Source: Paraburkholderia ginsengiterrae
Lineage (GTDB): Bacteria > Pseudomonadota > Gammaproteobacteria > Burkholderiales > Burkholderiaceae
Assembly (NCBI RefSeq): GCF_001645125.1
Contig: NZ_LXKA01000360.1
Coordinates: forward strand, 1-64,000
Direction: 5' to 3'
DNA: 64,000 nt
Positions 1-10,500 of this stretch are shown here, piece by piece (within the stretch, counting starts at the first letter, position 1; each line of letters starts with the position of its first letter). The notes beneath the pieces are model-generated. The model searched no databases, was not told the DNA's origin, and saw only the letters and a program-made list of their open reading frames with translations. Both the position numbers and the translations under genes were made by a program.

Positions 1-170
1 GGTTTGCCCGGCGCAGCTCTCATCATGGGGCGGGATCTTTCCCATCCACGACCCCGGATAGATTCGAGCAAGTCCACTTTATGCCAACACCGCCTCGCTT
101 GCAAAAATCGGGCTGACCATAGATTTTTCATTCGACGAGTCCAGCTCGTCAAACCATGGCCTGCGGCGCG
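1..170. other. gene-free window edge with a weak hairpin
   Basis: I recognise no coding region here. It lies downstream of the minus-strand gene ending at 171. The only structure I see is a six-base-pair inverted repeat (GACGAG at 134-139, CTCGTC at 145-150) with a five-base loop. It has no T-run on either strand, so it is at best a weak 3' hairpin for the neighbouring gene. Confidence 0.35.
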
Positions 171-512
171 TTACAGGCAGGCGCTGATTGCACTGGTGGC
201 GTCGCTGCCCGCGCCGCCACCGGCGCGAAAGCCGACCCACGTACCCTTGCCGCTGGGTGAGGGCCGCACCACGGCGGCAGCACCGTTAGGCGGCTGTTGA
301 CCGGGGACGTAGACATCCATAGCCTGATCGTTGGCCATGATGTCCTGGGACACGACCTGTTGCTGCGTGCCGTCTGCCCATTTCTGCGCAATGCAGGTGG
401 CAACGGCCTTGGGCGCTTGCTGGCTTTGGCCGACGGATTGAACGCCAGCGGGTGGTTGAGCGGCATAGGCGGAAATTGCCACGGTCAATGCGATTAACGG
501 TAGATATTTCAC
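171..512 (-). CDS. small secreted protein of unknown function
   Basis: The predicted protein has 113 residues. Its N-terminus (MKYLPLIALTVAISAYA) is a plain Sec signal peptide, so it should be exported to the periplasm or outside. The mature part is rich in Gln, Ala, Pro and Gly, has two cysteines (one in TCIAQKW, one near the C-terminus in ISACL) that could form a disulfide, and contains no domain I recognise. The start is a GTG at 512, chosen because GAGGAG lies a few bases upstream and the nearby ATG is out of frame. It stands alone, tail to tail with nothing visible, and next to tesA on the same strand about 115 bp away. Confidence 0.6.
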   Translation of the reverse strand: MKYLPLIALTVAISAYAAQPPAGVQSVGQSQQAPKAVATCIAQKWADGTQQQVVSQDIMANDQAMDVYVPGQQPPNGAAAVVRPSPSGKGTWVGFRAGGGAGSDATSAISACL

Positions 513-629
513 GTCATCTCCTCAAAAGTCGCTCAAAATCGAGCCGAGTTACGCGGATTGCGAAAGTGTCAGATAACACTCTCCGACCCACGTTCCCGCA
601 GTTCTGAAACAAGTTGTTAGCAGCCTTTA

Positions 630-1316
630 TCAGCGCGGCGAACTTGTGCGAAGGAGTGGCTTGACGGCGGGCCACACGTTGTTGAGGAGCACGGGCTGTG
701 CCTGCTGGGTCGGATGAATCTGATCGGCCTGGAACATGTCGGGTTTGTCGGCGATGCCGGCGAGCAGAAACGGCACGAGCGGCACGCGCAGTTCCTTCGA
801 CAGCTCGCCGTACAGGCCGTGGAACTTTTGCGTGTAGTCCGGGCCGTAATTAGGCGGCACGTACATGCCGACCAGCACGACCTTCGCGTGACCCTGTTGC
901 GCCTGCTCGATGATCGTGCGCAGGTTGTCTTCGGTGGTGGAGAGCGGCACGCCCCGTAGAGCATCGTTGGCGCCGAGCTCGACGATCACGATGCTGGGCT
1001 TTAAGCGCTGCATGAGCGCCGGCAGGCGAGCGCGTCCGCCGCTCGTGGTGTCGCCGCTGATGCTTGCGTTGGCGACGCTATAATCGATTCGCTCGTCGGT
1101 GAGGCGCTGGCGCATCAAGGCAACCCAGCCGGTGTCGCGGGGCAGGCCGTATTCGGCGGAGATGCTGTCGCCGAGCACGACGATCACCGGCCTGGCGGGT
1201 TCCTGGGCGGGTCCGGGGGCATTAGCGGCGCGCGCCGTGACGCTCGCCGAAAGCAGGGCGGCGGCCACCACGGCAACGCCGAGCGCCGTTTTCAGTGCCG
1301 TAACCCGGGGCGTCAT
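630..1316 (-). CDS. tesA: multifunctional acyl-CoA thioesterase I / arylesterase TesA (GDSL hydrolase)
   Basis: TesA is a periplasmic SGNH hydrolase that cleaves acyl-CoA thioesters and aryl esters. From the ATG at 1316 the protein has 228 residues with a signal peptide ending near ARAANA. All family blocks are present: block I with the nucleophile Ser (GDSIS, about residue 51), block II (ISGDTTSGG), block III (GANDALRG) and the C-terminal DQIHPT carrying the catalytic Asp and His. An in-frame ATG at 1346 would add ten residues but would overlap the start of the divergent ABC gene; 1316 gives the more typical signal peptide. It diverges from an ABC ATPase gene, the same tesA-ybbA arrangement known in E. 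coli. Confidence 0.93.
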   Translation of the reverse strand: MTPRVTALKTALGVAVVAAALLSASVTARAANAPGPAQEPARPVIVVLGDSISAEYGLPRDTGWVALMRQRLTDERIDYSVANASISGDTTSGGRARLPALMQRLKPSIVIVELGANDALRGVPLSTTEDNLRTIIEQAQQGHAKVVLVGMYVPPNYGPDYTQKFHGLYGELSKELRVPLVPFLLAGIADKPDMFQADQIHPTQQAQPVLLNNVWPAVKPLLRTSSPR

Positions 1317-1344
1317 GGCACGCACTTTCAACCTACGCTTCACC

Positions 1345-2031
1345 ATGCTAAACAAAACTGATCCAGTCATCGAAGTGCGGGGTTTGTGCAAGAAGGTTAA
1401 GGATGCAACGGGCGAACTGACGATTCTCGACGAGATCGATCTTGCTATCGATGCCGGCAGCAGTGTGGCGATCGTCGGTGCATCCGGGTCGGGCAAGTCT
1501 ACGCTGCTTGGCTTGCTCGCAGGATTGGACAGTGCCAGCGCGGGCTCGGTTCGGCTGCTGGGCCGCGAACTCACGGAACTGAGCGAAGACGAGCGGGCCG
1601 CGTTACGCAGCGGCGCGGTCGGTTTCGTGTTCCAGTCGTTTCAACTGATGCCGCACCTGACCGCGCTCGAAAACGTCACTCTGCCGCTGGAACTGCAAGG
1701 CGGCATCGGCACGCGCGAGGCCGCGGCGCGTGCGCGGCGTCTGCTCGAACAGGTGGGGCTCGGCAAGCGCACCGGCCACTATCCCAAGCTGCTGTCGGGC
1801 GGCGAACAGCAGCGTGTGGCGCTGGCACGCGCCTTCGTCACGCACCCGGCCATTCTCTTCGCCGACGAGCCGACCGGCAGTCTCGATGCCGCTACCGGCC
1901 ATGCGGTGATCGATCTGATGTTCGAGATGAACCGTGCGAACGGCGCCACGCTGGTGCTCGTCACGCATGACGTCGAACTCGCGCGCCGCTGCGATACGAC
2001 CGTGACGATCGAGGCGGGGCGGCTCGCCTGA
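1345..2031 (+). CDS. ybbA: YbbA-like ABC transporter ATP-binding protein
   Basis: This 228-residue ATPase belongs to the LolD/MacB-like class of ABC subunits. It has Walker A GASGSGKST (about 45-53), a Q-loop near FVFQSFQL, the signature LSGGEQQ (150-156), Walker B ILFADEP (170-176) and the switch His in LVTHD. In E. coli the equivalent gene is followed by the large permease ybbP; no permease follows here, so its membrane partner must be elsewhere or lost. The ATG at 1345 is 28 bp from the tesA start and neither gene shows a clear Shine-Dalgarno sequence, so short-leader or leaderless transcripts are likely. The substrate is not known. Confidence 0.88.
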   Translation: MLNKTDPVIEVRGLCKKVKDATGELTILDEIDLAIDAGSSVAIVGASGSGKSTLLGLLAGLDSASAGSVRLLGRELTELSEDERAALRSGAVGFVFQSFQLMPHLTALENVTLPLELQGGIGTREAAARARRLLEQVGLGKRTGHYPKLLSGGEQQRVALARAFVTHPAILFADEPTGSLDAATGHAVIDLMFEMNRANGATLVLVTHDVELARRCDTTVTIEAGRLA

Positions 2032-2062
2032 ACGAGTCTTTAGCACGGAAAGGAGATGGATT

Positions 2063-2093
2063 AAAAAACAAAGCGGGCCGCAAGGGCCCGCTT
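2063..2093 (-). terminator. intrinsic terminator of pgi
   Basis: There is a perfect nine-base-pair stem (AAGCGGGCC at 2071-2079 with GGCCCGCTT at 2085-2093) and a five-base loop. On the minus strand it is followed after two bases by a run of six T (the A-run at 2063-2068). Its position 55 bp beyond the pgi stop fits a pgi terminator. It may also halt transcripts arriving from the ABC gene on the other strand. Confidence 0.88.
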
Positions 2094-2148
2094 CGTCGTT
2101 CCGGCAACAGTCCACTGGCGGCGCGAACTACTGCGCCGCCACGTTCCC

Positions 2149-3771
2149 TTACTTCTTCAACGCCGCCCGCGCCCGCGCGATCAAAGCCGACGTCGACGAA
2201 TCGTGCTTCTTCTCATCGACGCTCGGTGCCGTCAGGTCGGCCTCGACCACCTTGCCGAGAATCTTGCCCAGCTCGACGCCCCACTGATCGAACGGATTGA
2301 TGTTCCACACCGACGCCTGCACCAGCACCTTGTGCTCGTACATCGCGATCAACGCGCCGAGCGTGCGCGCGGTGAGCGCGTCGACCAGCAGCGTGGTGGT
2401 CGGGCGATTGCCCGGAAACACGAGGTGCGGCGCCAGTTCCGGCTTGTCCGCGCCGGCCACTTTTTTTGCCTCTTCCAGCGTGCGGCCGAGCATCAGCGCC
2501 TCGCTCTGCGCGAAGCAGTTGGCGAGCAGTTTCGGATGATGGCTCGCGAGCGGATGCTCCGGCGTGAGCACCGCAACGAAATCGATCGGCACGATCGTCG
2601 GGCCCTGGTGCAGCATCTGGAAGAACGCGTGCTGGCCGTTGGTGCCCGGCTCGCCCCACGTGACCGCGGAGGTCGGGTAGTCGACCGTGGCGCCGTCCAG
2701 ACGCGCGGATTTGCCATTGCTCTCCATCTCGAGCTGTTGCAGATACGAGGGCAGGAAATGCAGCGCTTCCGAATACGGCGCGACCAGATAGCTTTGCGAG
2801 CCGAAGAAGTTGCGATACCAGATGCCGAGCATGCCGAGCAGCACGAGCAGGTTCTTCTCGAGCGGCGCGTCGCGGAAATGCTGGTCCATCTCGTTGGCAC
2901 CGGCCAGCAGCTCGTCGAAATTATGCGGGCCGACCGCGATCATGATCGACAGCCCCACCGCCGACCACAGCGAGTAGCGTCCGCCGACCCAGTCCCACAT
3001 CTCGAACACGTTCTCTTTGGCGATGCCGAACTTGACCACTTCCGCGGGATTGGCTGACACGCCGACGAAGTGCTTCGCCAGCGCGCTTTCCGGGCAACCC
3101 TTCGCGACGAACCAGTCGCGCAGCGAGCGCGCGTTGGTCATGGTTTCGAGCGTGGTGAAGGTCTTGGAGACGATGATCGCGAGCGTCTCTTCGGGATCGA
3201 TCTGCTGCATCACGTTGTACAGATCGGCGCCGTCGACGTTCGACACGAAGTGCGTGGCGATCTCCGGCGTGGCCAGGTGGTGCAGCGCGTGCACGACCAT
3301 CTTCGGCCCGAGGTCCGAGCCGCCGATGCCGATGTTCACGATATGGCGGATCCGCTTGCCGGTGTAGCCGGTCCATGCGCCGCTGCGGACCTGGTCGGCG
3401 AACGCAGCCATTTTCGCGCGCTCCGCCTGCACCTCGGCGTGGAACGGCGCTTTCGGATCGGTGGCGCGCAGGGCGGTGTGCAGCGCGGCGCGGCCTTCGG
3501 TCGGGTTGACGACTTGGCCCGCGAACATCGCGTCGCGGCGCTTCTCGACGCCGGCTTCACGGGCGAGTTGCACGAGCAGCTTGAGGGTTTCGTCGGTGAT
3601 GCGGTTCTTCGAGAAGTCGGCCGCGAGACCGCCGCCCGCGAATGCAAAGCGCTCGGCACGGGTAGGGGCGGGATCGTTCTCGGGGGCGAACCAGTCGCGC
3701 AGGTGCGCATCGCGAATCTGCTCGTAATGCGTTTGCAGCGAGGACCAGGAGGGGAGCGAGTTCTGGGTCAT
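2149..3771 (-). CDS. pgi: glucose-6-phosphate isomerase
   Basis: Pgi interconverts glucose-6-phosphate and fructose-6-phosphate in the cytoplasm. This links glycolysis/gluconeogenesis with sugar-nucleotide supply, including the mannose branch feeding the exopolysaccharide at the far end of the window. The protein has 540 residues, the normal bacterial size. It shows the phosphosugar-binding SIS folds and family signatures: [13 protein letters not shown], the [14 protein letters not shown] block, the catalytic His in [13 protein letters not shown] and the C-terminal Lys region [12 protein letters not shown]. The ATG at 3771 is the natural start, although its ribosome site is weak. It is a single gene closed by a strong terminator. 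Confidence 0.97.
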   Translation of the reverse strand: MTQNSLPSWSSLQTHYEQIRDAHLRDWFAPENDPAPTRAERFAFAGGGLAADFSKNRITDETLKLLVQLAREAGVEKRRDAMFAGQVVNPTEGRAALHTALRATDPKAPFHAEVQAERAKMAAFADQVRSGAWTGYTGKRIRHIVNIGIGGSDLGPKMVVHALHHLATPEIATHFVSNVDGADLYNVMQQIDPEETLAIIVSKTFTTLETMTNARSLRDWFVAKGCPESALAKHFVGVSANPAEVVKFGIAKENVFEMWDWVGGRYSLWSAVGLSIMIAVGPHNFDELLAGANEMDQHFRDAPLEKNLLVLLGMLGIWYRNFFGSQSYLVAPYSEALHFLPSYLQQLEMESNGKSARLDGATVDYPTSAVTWGEPGTNGQHAFFQMLHQGPTIVPIDFVAVLTPEHPLASHHPKLLANCFAQSEALMLGRTLEEAKKVAGADKPELAPHLVFPGNRPTTTLLVDALTARTLGALIAMYEHKVLVQASVWNINPFDQWGVELGKILGKVVEADLTAPSVDEKKHDSSTSALIARARAALKK

Positions 3772-4103
3772 AGCGTCCGTCTAACCAGGGGGCACGAAGA
3801 AAGGCGCGCGCGTGACACGCGGCCGGGGATGATGCAGCGATACGGTTGGCGCGTTGCCGCGCGTCCGGGTTCGCCTCGGGGCGCGGCGCCACTGCGCCGC
3901 AACCCGCGATAGACCCGATGCGCGGCGCGTTCGGTTAGCGCGCCCGGTTTATGCGCTCACCCGGATAACACGATCAGTCAACTCGATCAGTGAGCGCGGT
4001 TAGCCAGTATAGCGGCCTTAGGTGACAGGTAACAGCGCCTGGCCGCTTCCTGGCCGCTCCCTGCCGCGGCTTGAGATGGAGCGCATCTGGCGCGGGCCGC
4101 CGG
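3772..4103. other. 332-bp intergenic stretch between nnr and pgi
   Basis: The region lies upstream of pgi and downstream of nnr, both on the minus strand. It should hold the pgi promoter. I see no convincing -35/-10 pair, no T-rich hairpin and no gene with a family resemblance. The open frames crossing it have no recognisable domain and look like chance frames in GC-rich DNA. Confidence 0.4.
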
Positions 4104-5684
4104 CTAGGCCGGATAGAACAGGCGGTTGAGCAAGGTTCGCACCATCGGCGCCAGTTCGCCCGCCGTCAGCCCGGCCAGACCGTGGCCTTGGGCGCTCAGC
4201 GTATCGGCGGCGAGGCCATGCAGATACACGCCCGCCAGCGCCGCTTCGTAGCGCGGCAGACGCTGCGCGAGCAGGGCCCCGATGATGCCGCCGAGCACAT
4301 CGCCGGTGCCGCCCGTGGCGAGCGCGGCGTTGCCGGTCGGATTGACCGCGAGGCGGCCGTCCGGGGCCGCGATGATCGTGCCGCTGCCTTTGAGCACCAC
4401 CACGCTGGCAAAGCGCGCGGCCAGCGCGCGCGCCGCGGTGAGCCGGTCGCGCTGCACGCCCGGCGCGTCGGTGCCGGCAAGGCGCGCGGCTTCGAGCGGA
4501 TGCGGTGTGAGGATGCACGGGTCGCCTTGCACGCCGCGCGCGGTGACGGCGGTGGCGAGCGCGGGGTCGGTGGCGATCAGGTTGAGCGCATCTGCGTCGA
4601 ACAGCTTGGGCACGTCGAGTTGCAGCACGTCGCGCATGACATGGCTCGCGCGCTCGCGCTGCCCCATGCCGCAGCCGATCGCAAGCGCGTCCATCCTGTC
4701 GAGCGGCAGTTCGCCGATGTCATGCAGCATCAGTTCGGGATGCGGCGGATCGTAGGGCGGGGCGCCCGCGCCCAGCAGCGCGACGTGCACCTTGCCAGCG
4801 CCGCTAAAGAGCGCCGCGCGCGCGGCGAGGATCGGCGCGCCGCACATGCCGGTGTCGCCGCCGACCACGGCAAGGCTGCCGAAACTGCCCTTGTTGGTCG
4901 CGAAATCGCGCGGCGGCAGGAAGTCGGCAAAGAGTTCGGGCGCGTTGAGCTGCACCGCCGTCCGGCTGGCCGTGTCGACGCCGATGGGCGCGACGGTGAC
5001 GGCACCGGCGAGGTCGCGGCCTTGCGCGGTGAAAAGGCCCGGCTTGGCGCCGATAAAAGTGATCGTGTGGGTGGCATGGACCGCGCCACCCTCGCCGTTG
5101 CCGACGATCGTGCCGGTGTCGCTGTCGAGACCGCTGGGGATGTCGAGCGCCAGCACGCCGCCCTGGCGCGGCCGGGCCATCGCGCGTTGCGAGAGCCGCC
5201 GGGCGATGGCCGCGAAGACGCCTTCGAGCGGACGCGTGAGGCCGATGCCGAACATGCCGTCCACCAGCCAGGTGTAGGCGTCGAGCGAGGCGGGCAGTGC
5301 CGCGGTGATGGGCACGCCCGCGGCGCGGGCCGTCTCCAGAGCCCAGCGCGCGTCGTCCGGCTTCACGTCGAGCGGCATGCACAGTTCGAGGGCAATGCCG
5401 GCCTGGTGCAGTTCTGTTGCGAGGATCAGCGCGTCGCCGCCGTTGTTGCCCGGGCCGGCGATGAGCCACACCTTCTGCCGTTTTCTTTCGATCGAGGTGT
5501 CGCGGGTGATCTGCTCCAGCAGGAAGCTCGCCGCGGACTTTCCGGCGCGGCCCATCAGCGTGTGCTTCGGCAAGGCGGCTGCCGCCTGCGATTCCGCGAT
5601 GCGCAGGTCGGTGAGCGTGAGTAACGGCAGTGCCCGGTTGTGCGGGCTGATGAGGGTCGGCAGCGTGTGGTCGGCGTCGGTCAT
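4104..5684 (-). CDS. nnr: bifunctional NAD(P)H-hydrate epimerase / ADP-dependent (S)-NAD(P)H-hydrate dehydratase
   Basis: Nnr repairs hydrated NADH and NADPH: the N-terminal YjeF_N domain epimerises R- and S-NAD(P)HX, and the C-terminal ribokinase-like YjeF_C domain dehydrates the S form using ADP. The protein has 526 residues with both halves intact. The epimerase half shows GPGNNGGDALI (about residues 78-88) and the dehydratase half shows the anion-hole motif GGTGDVLGG near the C-terminus. The ATG at 5684 is supported by alignment of the N-terminus with the family. It is about 180 bp downstream of the dadA-like gene on the same strand and may share its transcript. Confidence 0.95.
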   Translation of the reverse strand: MTDADHTLPTLISPHNRALPLLTLTDLRIAESQAAAALPKHTLMGRAGKSAASFLLEQITRDTSIERKRQKVWLIAGPGNNGGDALILATELHQAGIALELCMPLDVKPDDARWALETARAAGVPITAALPASLDAYTWLVDGMFGIGLTRPLEGVFAAIARRLSQRAMARPRQGGVLALDIPSGLDSDTGTIVGNGEGGAVHATHTITFIGAKPGLFTAQGRDLAGAVTVAPIGVDTASRTAVQLNAPELFADFLPPRDFATNKGSFGSLAVVGGDTGMCGAPILAARAALFSGAGKVHVALLGAGAPPYDPPHPELMLHDIGELPLDRMDALAIGCGMGQRERASHVMRDVLQLDVPKLFDADALNLIATDPALATAVTARGVQGDPCILTPHPLEAARLAGTDAPGVQRDRLTAARALAARFASVVVLKGSGTIIAAPDGRLAVNPTGNAALATGGTGDVLGGIIGALLAQRLPRYEAALAGVYLHGLAADTLSAQGHGLAGLTAGELAPMVRTLLNRLFYPA

Positions 5685-5864
5685 GGCGAGACCTGGCGGG
5701 TCATCGGGCGTTCGCCGGGTATTCGTCCGGTGTTCGTCGATGGCCAGGTGAGATGGCTTCTGGAATCGCTATGTTAGTGCCGATAGGCGCCGGGCGGGCG
5801 CCTGTTAAGGTCTGTTGCGGCCCGCTCGCGCGCGGGCCTGCCCGGGTCTGCCCGGGTCTGCCGT

Positions 5865-7172
5865 TTACCGGAAGCGCTCCGGGCGCAGCGCGGCCAGCGT
5901 GTCCGCGGGGACATCCGGCGTCGCGCCCGACACCAGATCGGCGATCAGTTTGGCCGACCCGCAGGCAAGGCCCCAGCCCGCCGGGCCGTGGCCGGCGTTG
6001 ACGAACAGGCGCGGATGCAGCGCGTTGCCGACCACCGGCAAGCCGTCCGGCGAAAGCAGCTTGACGCCTTCCCACGACAGTGCCGCCGAAATACGCGCGG
6101 CGCCCGGAATCCAGTCGTGCGTGGCCTGGCCGAGCAGCGCGAGCGCTTCCTTCGTTACCGCTTCGCCCAGTGGTTTGTCGACTTGGCCGGCGCTTTGCAG
6201 GACCGCGCCGCCCGCAATCCGCAGCCGGTGATTCATGCGGCTGATCGCGATCCGCTTGACCGCATCCACGATCGCCACATGCGGCGCGCATTCCTCATGC
6301 GCGATCGGCGCGACCAGCGTATGCAGGCGCAGCGGGTGCAGCGGCAGCCGCAAGCCGAGACGCTCGAGCAGGGGCAGGCTGCCATGGCCGGCGGCCACGA
6401 CCACCGCGTCGGCGTGAACCACATCGACTTCGCGCGAGCGCGCCGTCGTGGAACCGGCGCCCGGACGCGGCGCCAGCTCCACCGACGCGCGCTGCCCGTC
6501 GAGACGGATCGCGGAGACCTCGCAGCCCTGCATGAATTGCACGCCGCCCTGCGTATCGAGAGCCTGCTTGATCAGTTTGGCGAACAGCGGCGCATTGGCC
6601 GTGCGCTCCTGGTCGAACAGCACGCCGCCGGCGAATTCAGGCTCGGTGCGCACGGAATGCTCGAACGCCGCGCATTCGGCGGGCGTGAGTTCGTGGTGCG
6701 GCACTTCATGCAGGCGCAACAGACCGATGGCGGGCCGCAGCAGCTCCCATTCCTGAGGGGAGCGGACCAGGTAGAGCAGGCCGCTCGTCTGTTCGAATTC
6801 CAGCCCGAAGCGTGATTCCACGTCGGCCATCGTTTCGCGCGACAGCTCGATGAGCGGGCGCAGCAGTCCGTATTGGTGGCCGAACTCGTTCGGGTCCTGC
6901 AGTGCCGCGAGCTGTTTGACGAACTGGCGCGCGGGCCCGTTAAAGCCGGCTTTATTGATGACGCCATTTTTGGCGTTCTGGCGGCTCGCCATGAAAGTCG
7001 GGCCGAACCAGACGTCCAGCGGGGTCGGCAGGACGGTGCCGCCGTGGCCATAGGTCGCGCCTTGCGCAACCGTGGCGTGGCGCTCGACGACGCATACCCG
7101 GTGGCCGGCCGCGCGCAGTTGATAAGCGGTGGCGACGCCCGCAATCCCGCCGCCGATGACGATGACATCCAT
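5865..7172 (-). CDS. dadA: D-amino acid dehydrogenase small subunit (DadA family FAD oxidoreductase)
   Basis: This 435-residue flavoprotein matches DadA, which oxidatively deaminates D-amino acids (D-alanine in particular) to 2-oxo acids and passes electrons to the respiratory chain at the inner membrane. The N-terminal dinucleotide-binding motif GGGIAGVATAYQL starts at residue 7. The C-terminal part has the second FAD-binding block (PVVGNAL and NAGHGPAGWGLACGSA). Its length is close to the E. coli enzyme (about 432). No alanine racemase or Lrp-type regulator lies beside it, unlike many dad operons, so the exact substrate is inferred from family alone. It diverges from purL over 362 bp. Confidence 0.88.
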   Translation of the reverse strand: MDVIVIGGGIAGVATAYQLRAAGHRVCVVERHATVAQGATYGHGGTVLPTPLDVWFGPTFMASRQNAKNGVINKAGFNGPARQFVKQLAALQDPNEFGHQYGLLRPLIELSRETMADVESRFGLEFEQTSGLLYLVRSPQEWELLRPAIGLLRLHEVPHHELTPAECAAFEHSVRTEPEFAGGVLFDQERTANAPLFAKLIKQALDTQGGVQFMQGCEVSAIRLDGQRASVELAPRPGAGSTTARSREVDVVHADAVVVAAGHGSLPLLERLGLRLPLHPLRLHTLVAPIAHEECAPHVAIVDAVKRIAISRMNHRLRIAGGAVLQSAGQVDKPLGEAVTKEALALLGQATHDWIPGAARISAALSWEGVKLLSPDGLPVVGNALHPRLFVNAGHGPAGWGLACGSAKLIADLVSGATPDVPADTLAALRPERFR

Positions 7173-7534
7173 GTTCTGATTCGATTTGCCGACGGGGCGC
7201 CGAACCGGCGCGTTCCCATTGGGCGTGACATGCGGCGTGCTGCCGGGACAAGGCCCGGCAAGGCCAGGCCGCGCGCGCCGATCTGGTGAAAGGGCGAATG
7301 ATAGCAGTCAAACCGGTGGCTCGGCCATGCGGACGGCGCTCCCCGGTGCGCTTCGCGTCAATGCCGAAGCCGGACCCGCGCCTGGCCTGAGTCCCACCGA
7401 AACCTTGCCCGAAGCGCACGGCGAAGGCCGTTGGAAGGCTGTTCCCGGGGTATAATCCCGGACTTATTTTCCGCCTCACGTCGCCTGCACGCGCGACTCA
7501 TCGGCATCACTCATCGCGACGCAACGTCAAGTCC
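7173..7534. other. divergent dadA-purL control region
   Basis: This 362-bp gene-free stretch separates two divergent genes and must carry both promoters. The purL side has a clear TATAAT (given separately). I see no recognisable dadA promoter on the minus strand and no obvious PurR-like operator or riboswitch. Confidence 0.5.
7431..7456 (+). promoter_or_regulatory. probable purL promoter
   Basis: A consensus -10 hexamer TATAAT occupies 7451-7456, about 80 bp before the purL start. It is framed by a CCCGGGG/CCCGG near-palindrome. No good -35 lies at 17 bp; the nearest match, TTGGAA at 7431-7436, is only 14 bp away. Transcription would begin near 7463. Confidence 0.55.
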
Positions 7535-10500
7535 ATGGCCCACTTCTCGTGTTTCCCCGGCGCTTCGGCCCTCTCCGATTTCCGTCAAACCCGCCTGCTC
7601 GAAACGCTTACGCGCATCGACCCGAACATCACCGGCGTGCGCGGACAGTACCTGCACTTCGTCAACGCCCAGACGCCGCTGTCCGCTGAAGACAACGCGA
7701 AGATCGAGGCGCTGATGCACTACGGCGATCCGTTCGAAGAAGTCAAGGAGCGCGGTACGGTCGAAACCTTCCTCGTGGTGCCGCGCTTTGGCACGGTGTC
7801 GCCGTGGGCCAGCAAGGCAACGGATATCGCGCATCTGTGCGGGCTCACGCAGGTGCGCCGCATCGAGCGGGGCGTCGAGTACACGGTCACGCTGAAAAGC
7901 GGCCTGCTGGGCGGCAAGAAGGCGCTCTCCGACGAAGCCCGCGTGGCCGTCGCGGCGGCGCTGCACGATCGCATGACCGAAAGCGTGTCGAGTTCGCGCG
8001 ACCACGCCATGCACCTGTTCGACGAACTGCCGGCCAAGCCGCTGCAAACCGTCGACGTGCTCGGCCACGGCCGCGGCGCGCTGGAAACCGCCAACACCGA
8101 ACTCGGCCTCGCGCTCGCCGACGACGAAATCGACTACCTGGTCGACGCTTTCACGAAGCTCGGCCGCAACCCGACCGACGTCGAGCTGATGATGTTCGCG
8201 CAGGCCAACAGCGAGCACTGCCGCCACAAGATTTTCAACGCGGAATGGACCATCGACGGCGAGAAGCAGGACATCTCGCTGTTCAACATGATCCGCAATA
8301 CCGAGAAGCTGAACCCGCAAGGAACGATCGTCGCTTACTCGGACAACTCGGCGATCATGGCGGGCGGCATGGCCGAGCGCTGGTTCCCGCGCGCGGCGGC
8401 CGAGCAGGGCGCCGGCGAGCCGGCGGAACACTACCGCCGCAGCACCGAGCTCACCCACACCTTGATGAAGGTGGAAACGCACAACCACCCGACCGCGATC
8501 TCGCCGTTCCCAGGTGCCTCGACCGGCGCCGGCGGCGAAATCCGCGACGAAGGCGCGACGGGCCGCGGCGCGCGTCCGAAGGCCGGTCTGGCTGGCTTCA
8601 CGGTGTCGAATCTGGAGTTGCCGGACGGTGTCGAGGCCTGGGAAAACGCGCGCGACGCCGCGCAGCCGCTCGCGCACCGCAATCCGGATGACAAGCACGA
8701 AGCGTACGGCCGCCCCGACCGCATCGCGTCGTCGCTGCAGATCATGATCGACGGCCCGCTCGGCGGCGCCGCGTTCAACAACGAATTCGGCCGGCCGAAT
8801 CTGGGCGGCTATTTCCGCGCTTACGAGCAGAACGTGGCGGGTCTGGTGCGCGGCTATCACAAGCCGATCATGATCGCCGGCGGCATCGGCAATATTTCGG
8901 ACCAGCACACGCATAAGCACGACCTGCCGGAAGGGTCGCTGCTGATCCAGATCGGCGGGCCGGGCATGCGCATCGGCATGGGCGGCGGCGCGGCGAGCTC
9001 CATGGCCACCGGCACCAACACCGCTGAACTCGACTTCGACTCGGTCCAGCGCGGCAACCCGGAAATCGAGCGCCGTGCGCAGGAAGTCATCAACGCGTGC
9101 TGGCAGCTGGGCGAGAAGAACCCGATTCTGAGCATTCACGACGTCGGTGCGGGCGGCCTGTCGAACGCGTTCCCCGAAGTGGTCGACGGCGCGGGCAAGG
9201 GTGCGCTGTTCGATCTGCGCAAGATCCAGCTCGAAGAAAGCGGGCTGTCGCCGCGTGAAATCTGGTCGAATGAAGCGCAGGAGCGCTACGTGCTGGCAAT
9301 CGCGCCGGCCGATCTGCCGGCCTTCCAGGCCATGTGCGAGCGCGAGCGCTGCCCGTTCGCGGTGATCGGCACGGCCACCGCCGAGCGTCAGCTCAAGCTG
9401 ATCGATTCCGAACGCAACGACGACACCGCGCACGAACCGGTCGACATGCCGATGGAAGTGCTGCTTGGCAAGGCGCCGCGCATGCATCGCGACGTGCAGC
9501 GCGTCGAGCGCAAGCTCGAGCCGGTGGATGTCACGGGCATCGCGTTGGCGGACGTCGCGGCGAGCGTGCTGCGTCACCCGACGGTGGCGAGCAAGTCGTT
9601 CCTGATCACCATCGGCGACCGCTCGGTGGGCGGCACGACCGCGCGCGACCAGATGGTCGGCCCGTGGCAGGTGCCGGTGGCGGACGTCGCCATCACCACC
9701 ATGGACTACGCGGGCTTCCGCGGCGAAGCCATGACCATGGCCGAGCGCACGCCGCTTGCCGTGATCGACGCGCCGGCCTCGGGCCGCATGGCCGTCGGCG
9801 AGGCGGTCACGAACATCGCGGCCGCGCCGATCGCGTCGCTCGACAAGCTCAAGCTGTCGGCGAACTGGATGGCCGCGTGCGGCGCAGCGGGTGAAGACGC
9901 CGCGCTGTACGACACGGTCAAGGCGATCGGCATGGAGCTGTGCCCGGCGCTCGGCATCAGCATTCCGGTCGGCAAGGATTCGCTGTCCATGCGCACCAAG
10001 TGGGAAGACCGCGGCGTGGCGAAGGAAGTGGTCGCGCCGGTCTCGCTGATCATTTCGGCGTTCGCGCCGGTGGAAGACGTGCGCCGCCACCTCACGCCGC
10101 AACTGCGCAGCGCGGGCGAGTCCGTGCTGATCGCAATCGACCTCGGCCGTGGCAAGCATCGCCTCGGCGGCAGCATTCTCGCGCAGGTGACTCAGCAGGT
10201 TGGCGACACGGTGCCGGACGTGGACGATCCGGAAGATCTGAAGCGCTTCTTCGCCGCGATCCAGGCGCTGAACCATGACGGCAAGCTGCTCGCGTACCAC
10301 GACCGCTCCGACGGCGGCCTGTGGGCGACGGTGTGCGAAATGGCGTTTGCCGGTCACGTCGGCGTGTCGCTGAACGTCGACATGCTGGTGCTCGATCCGA
10401 ATCACGAATCCGATTACGGCGACGCCAAAGACTGGGCCAAGCAGACCAGCGGCCGCCGCGAAGACCGCACGATCCGCGCGCTCTTTACCGAGGAACTCGG

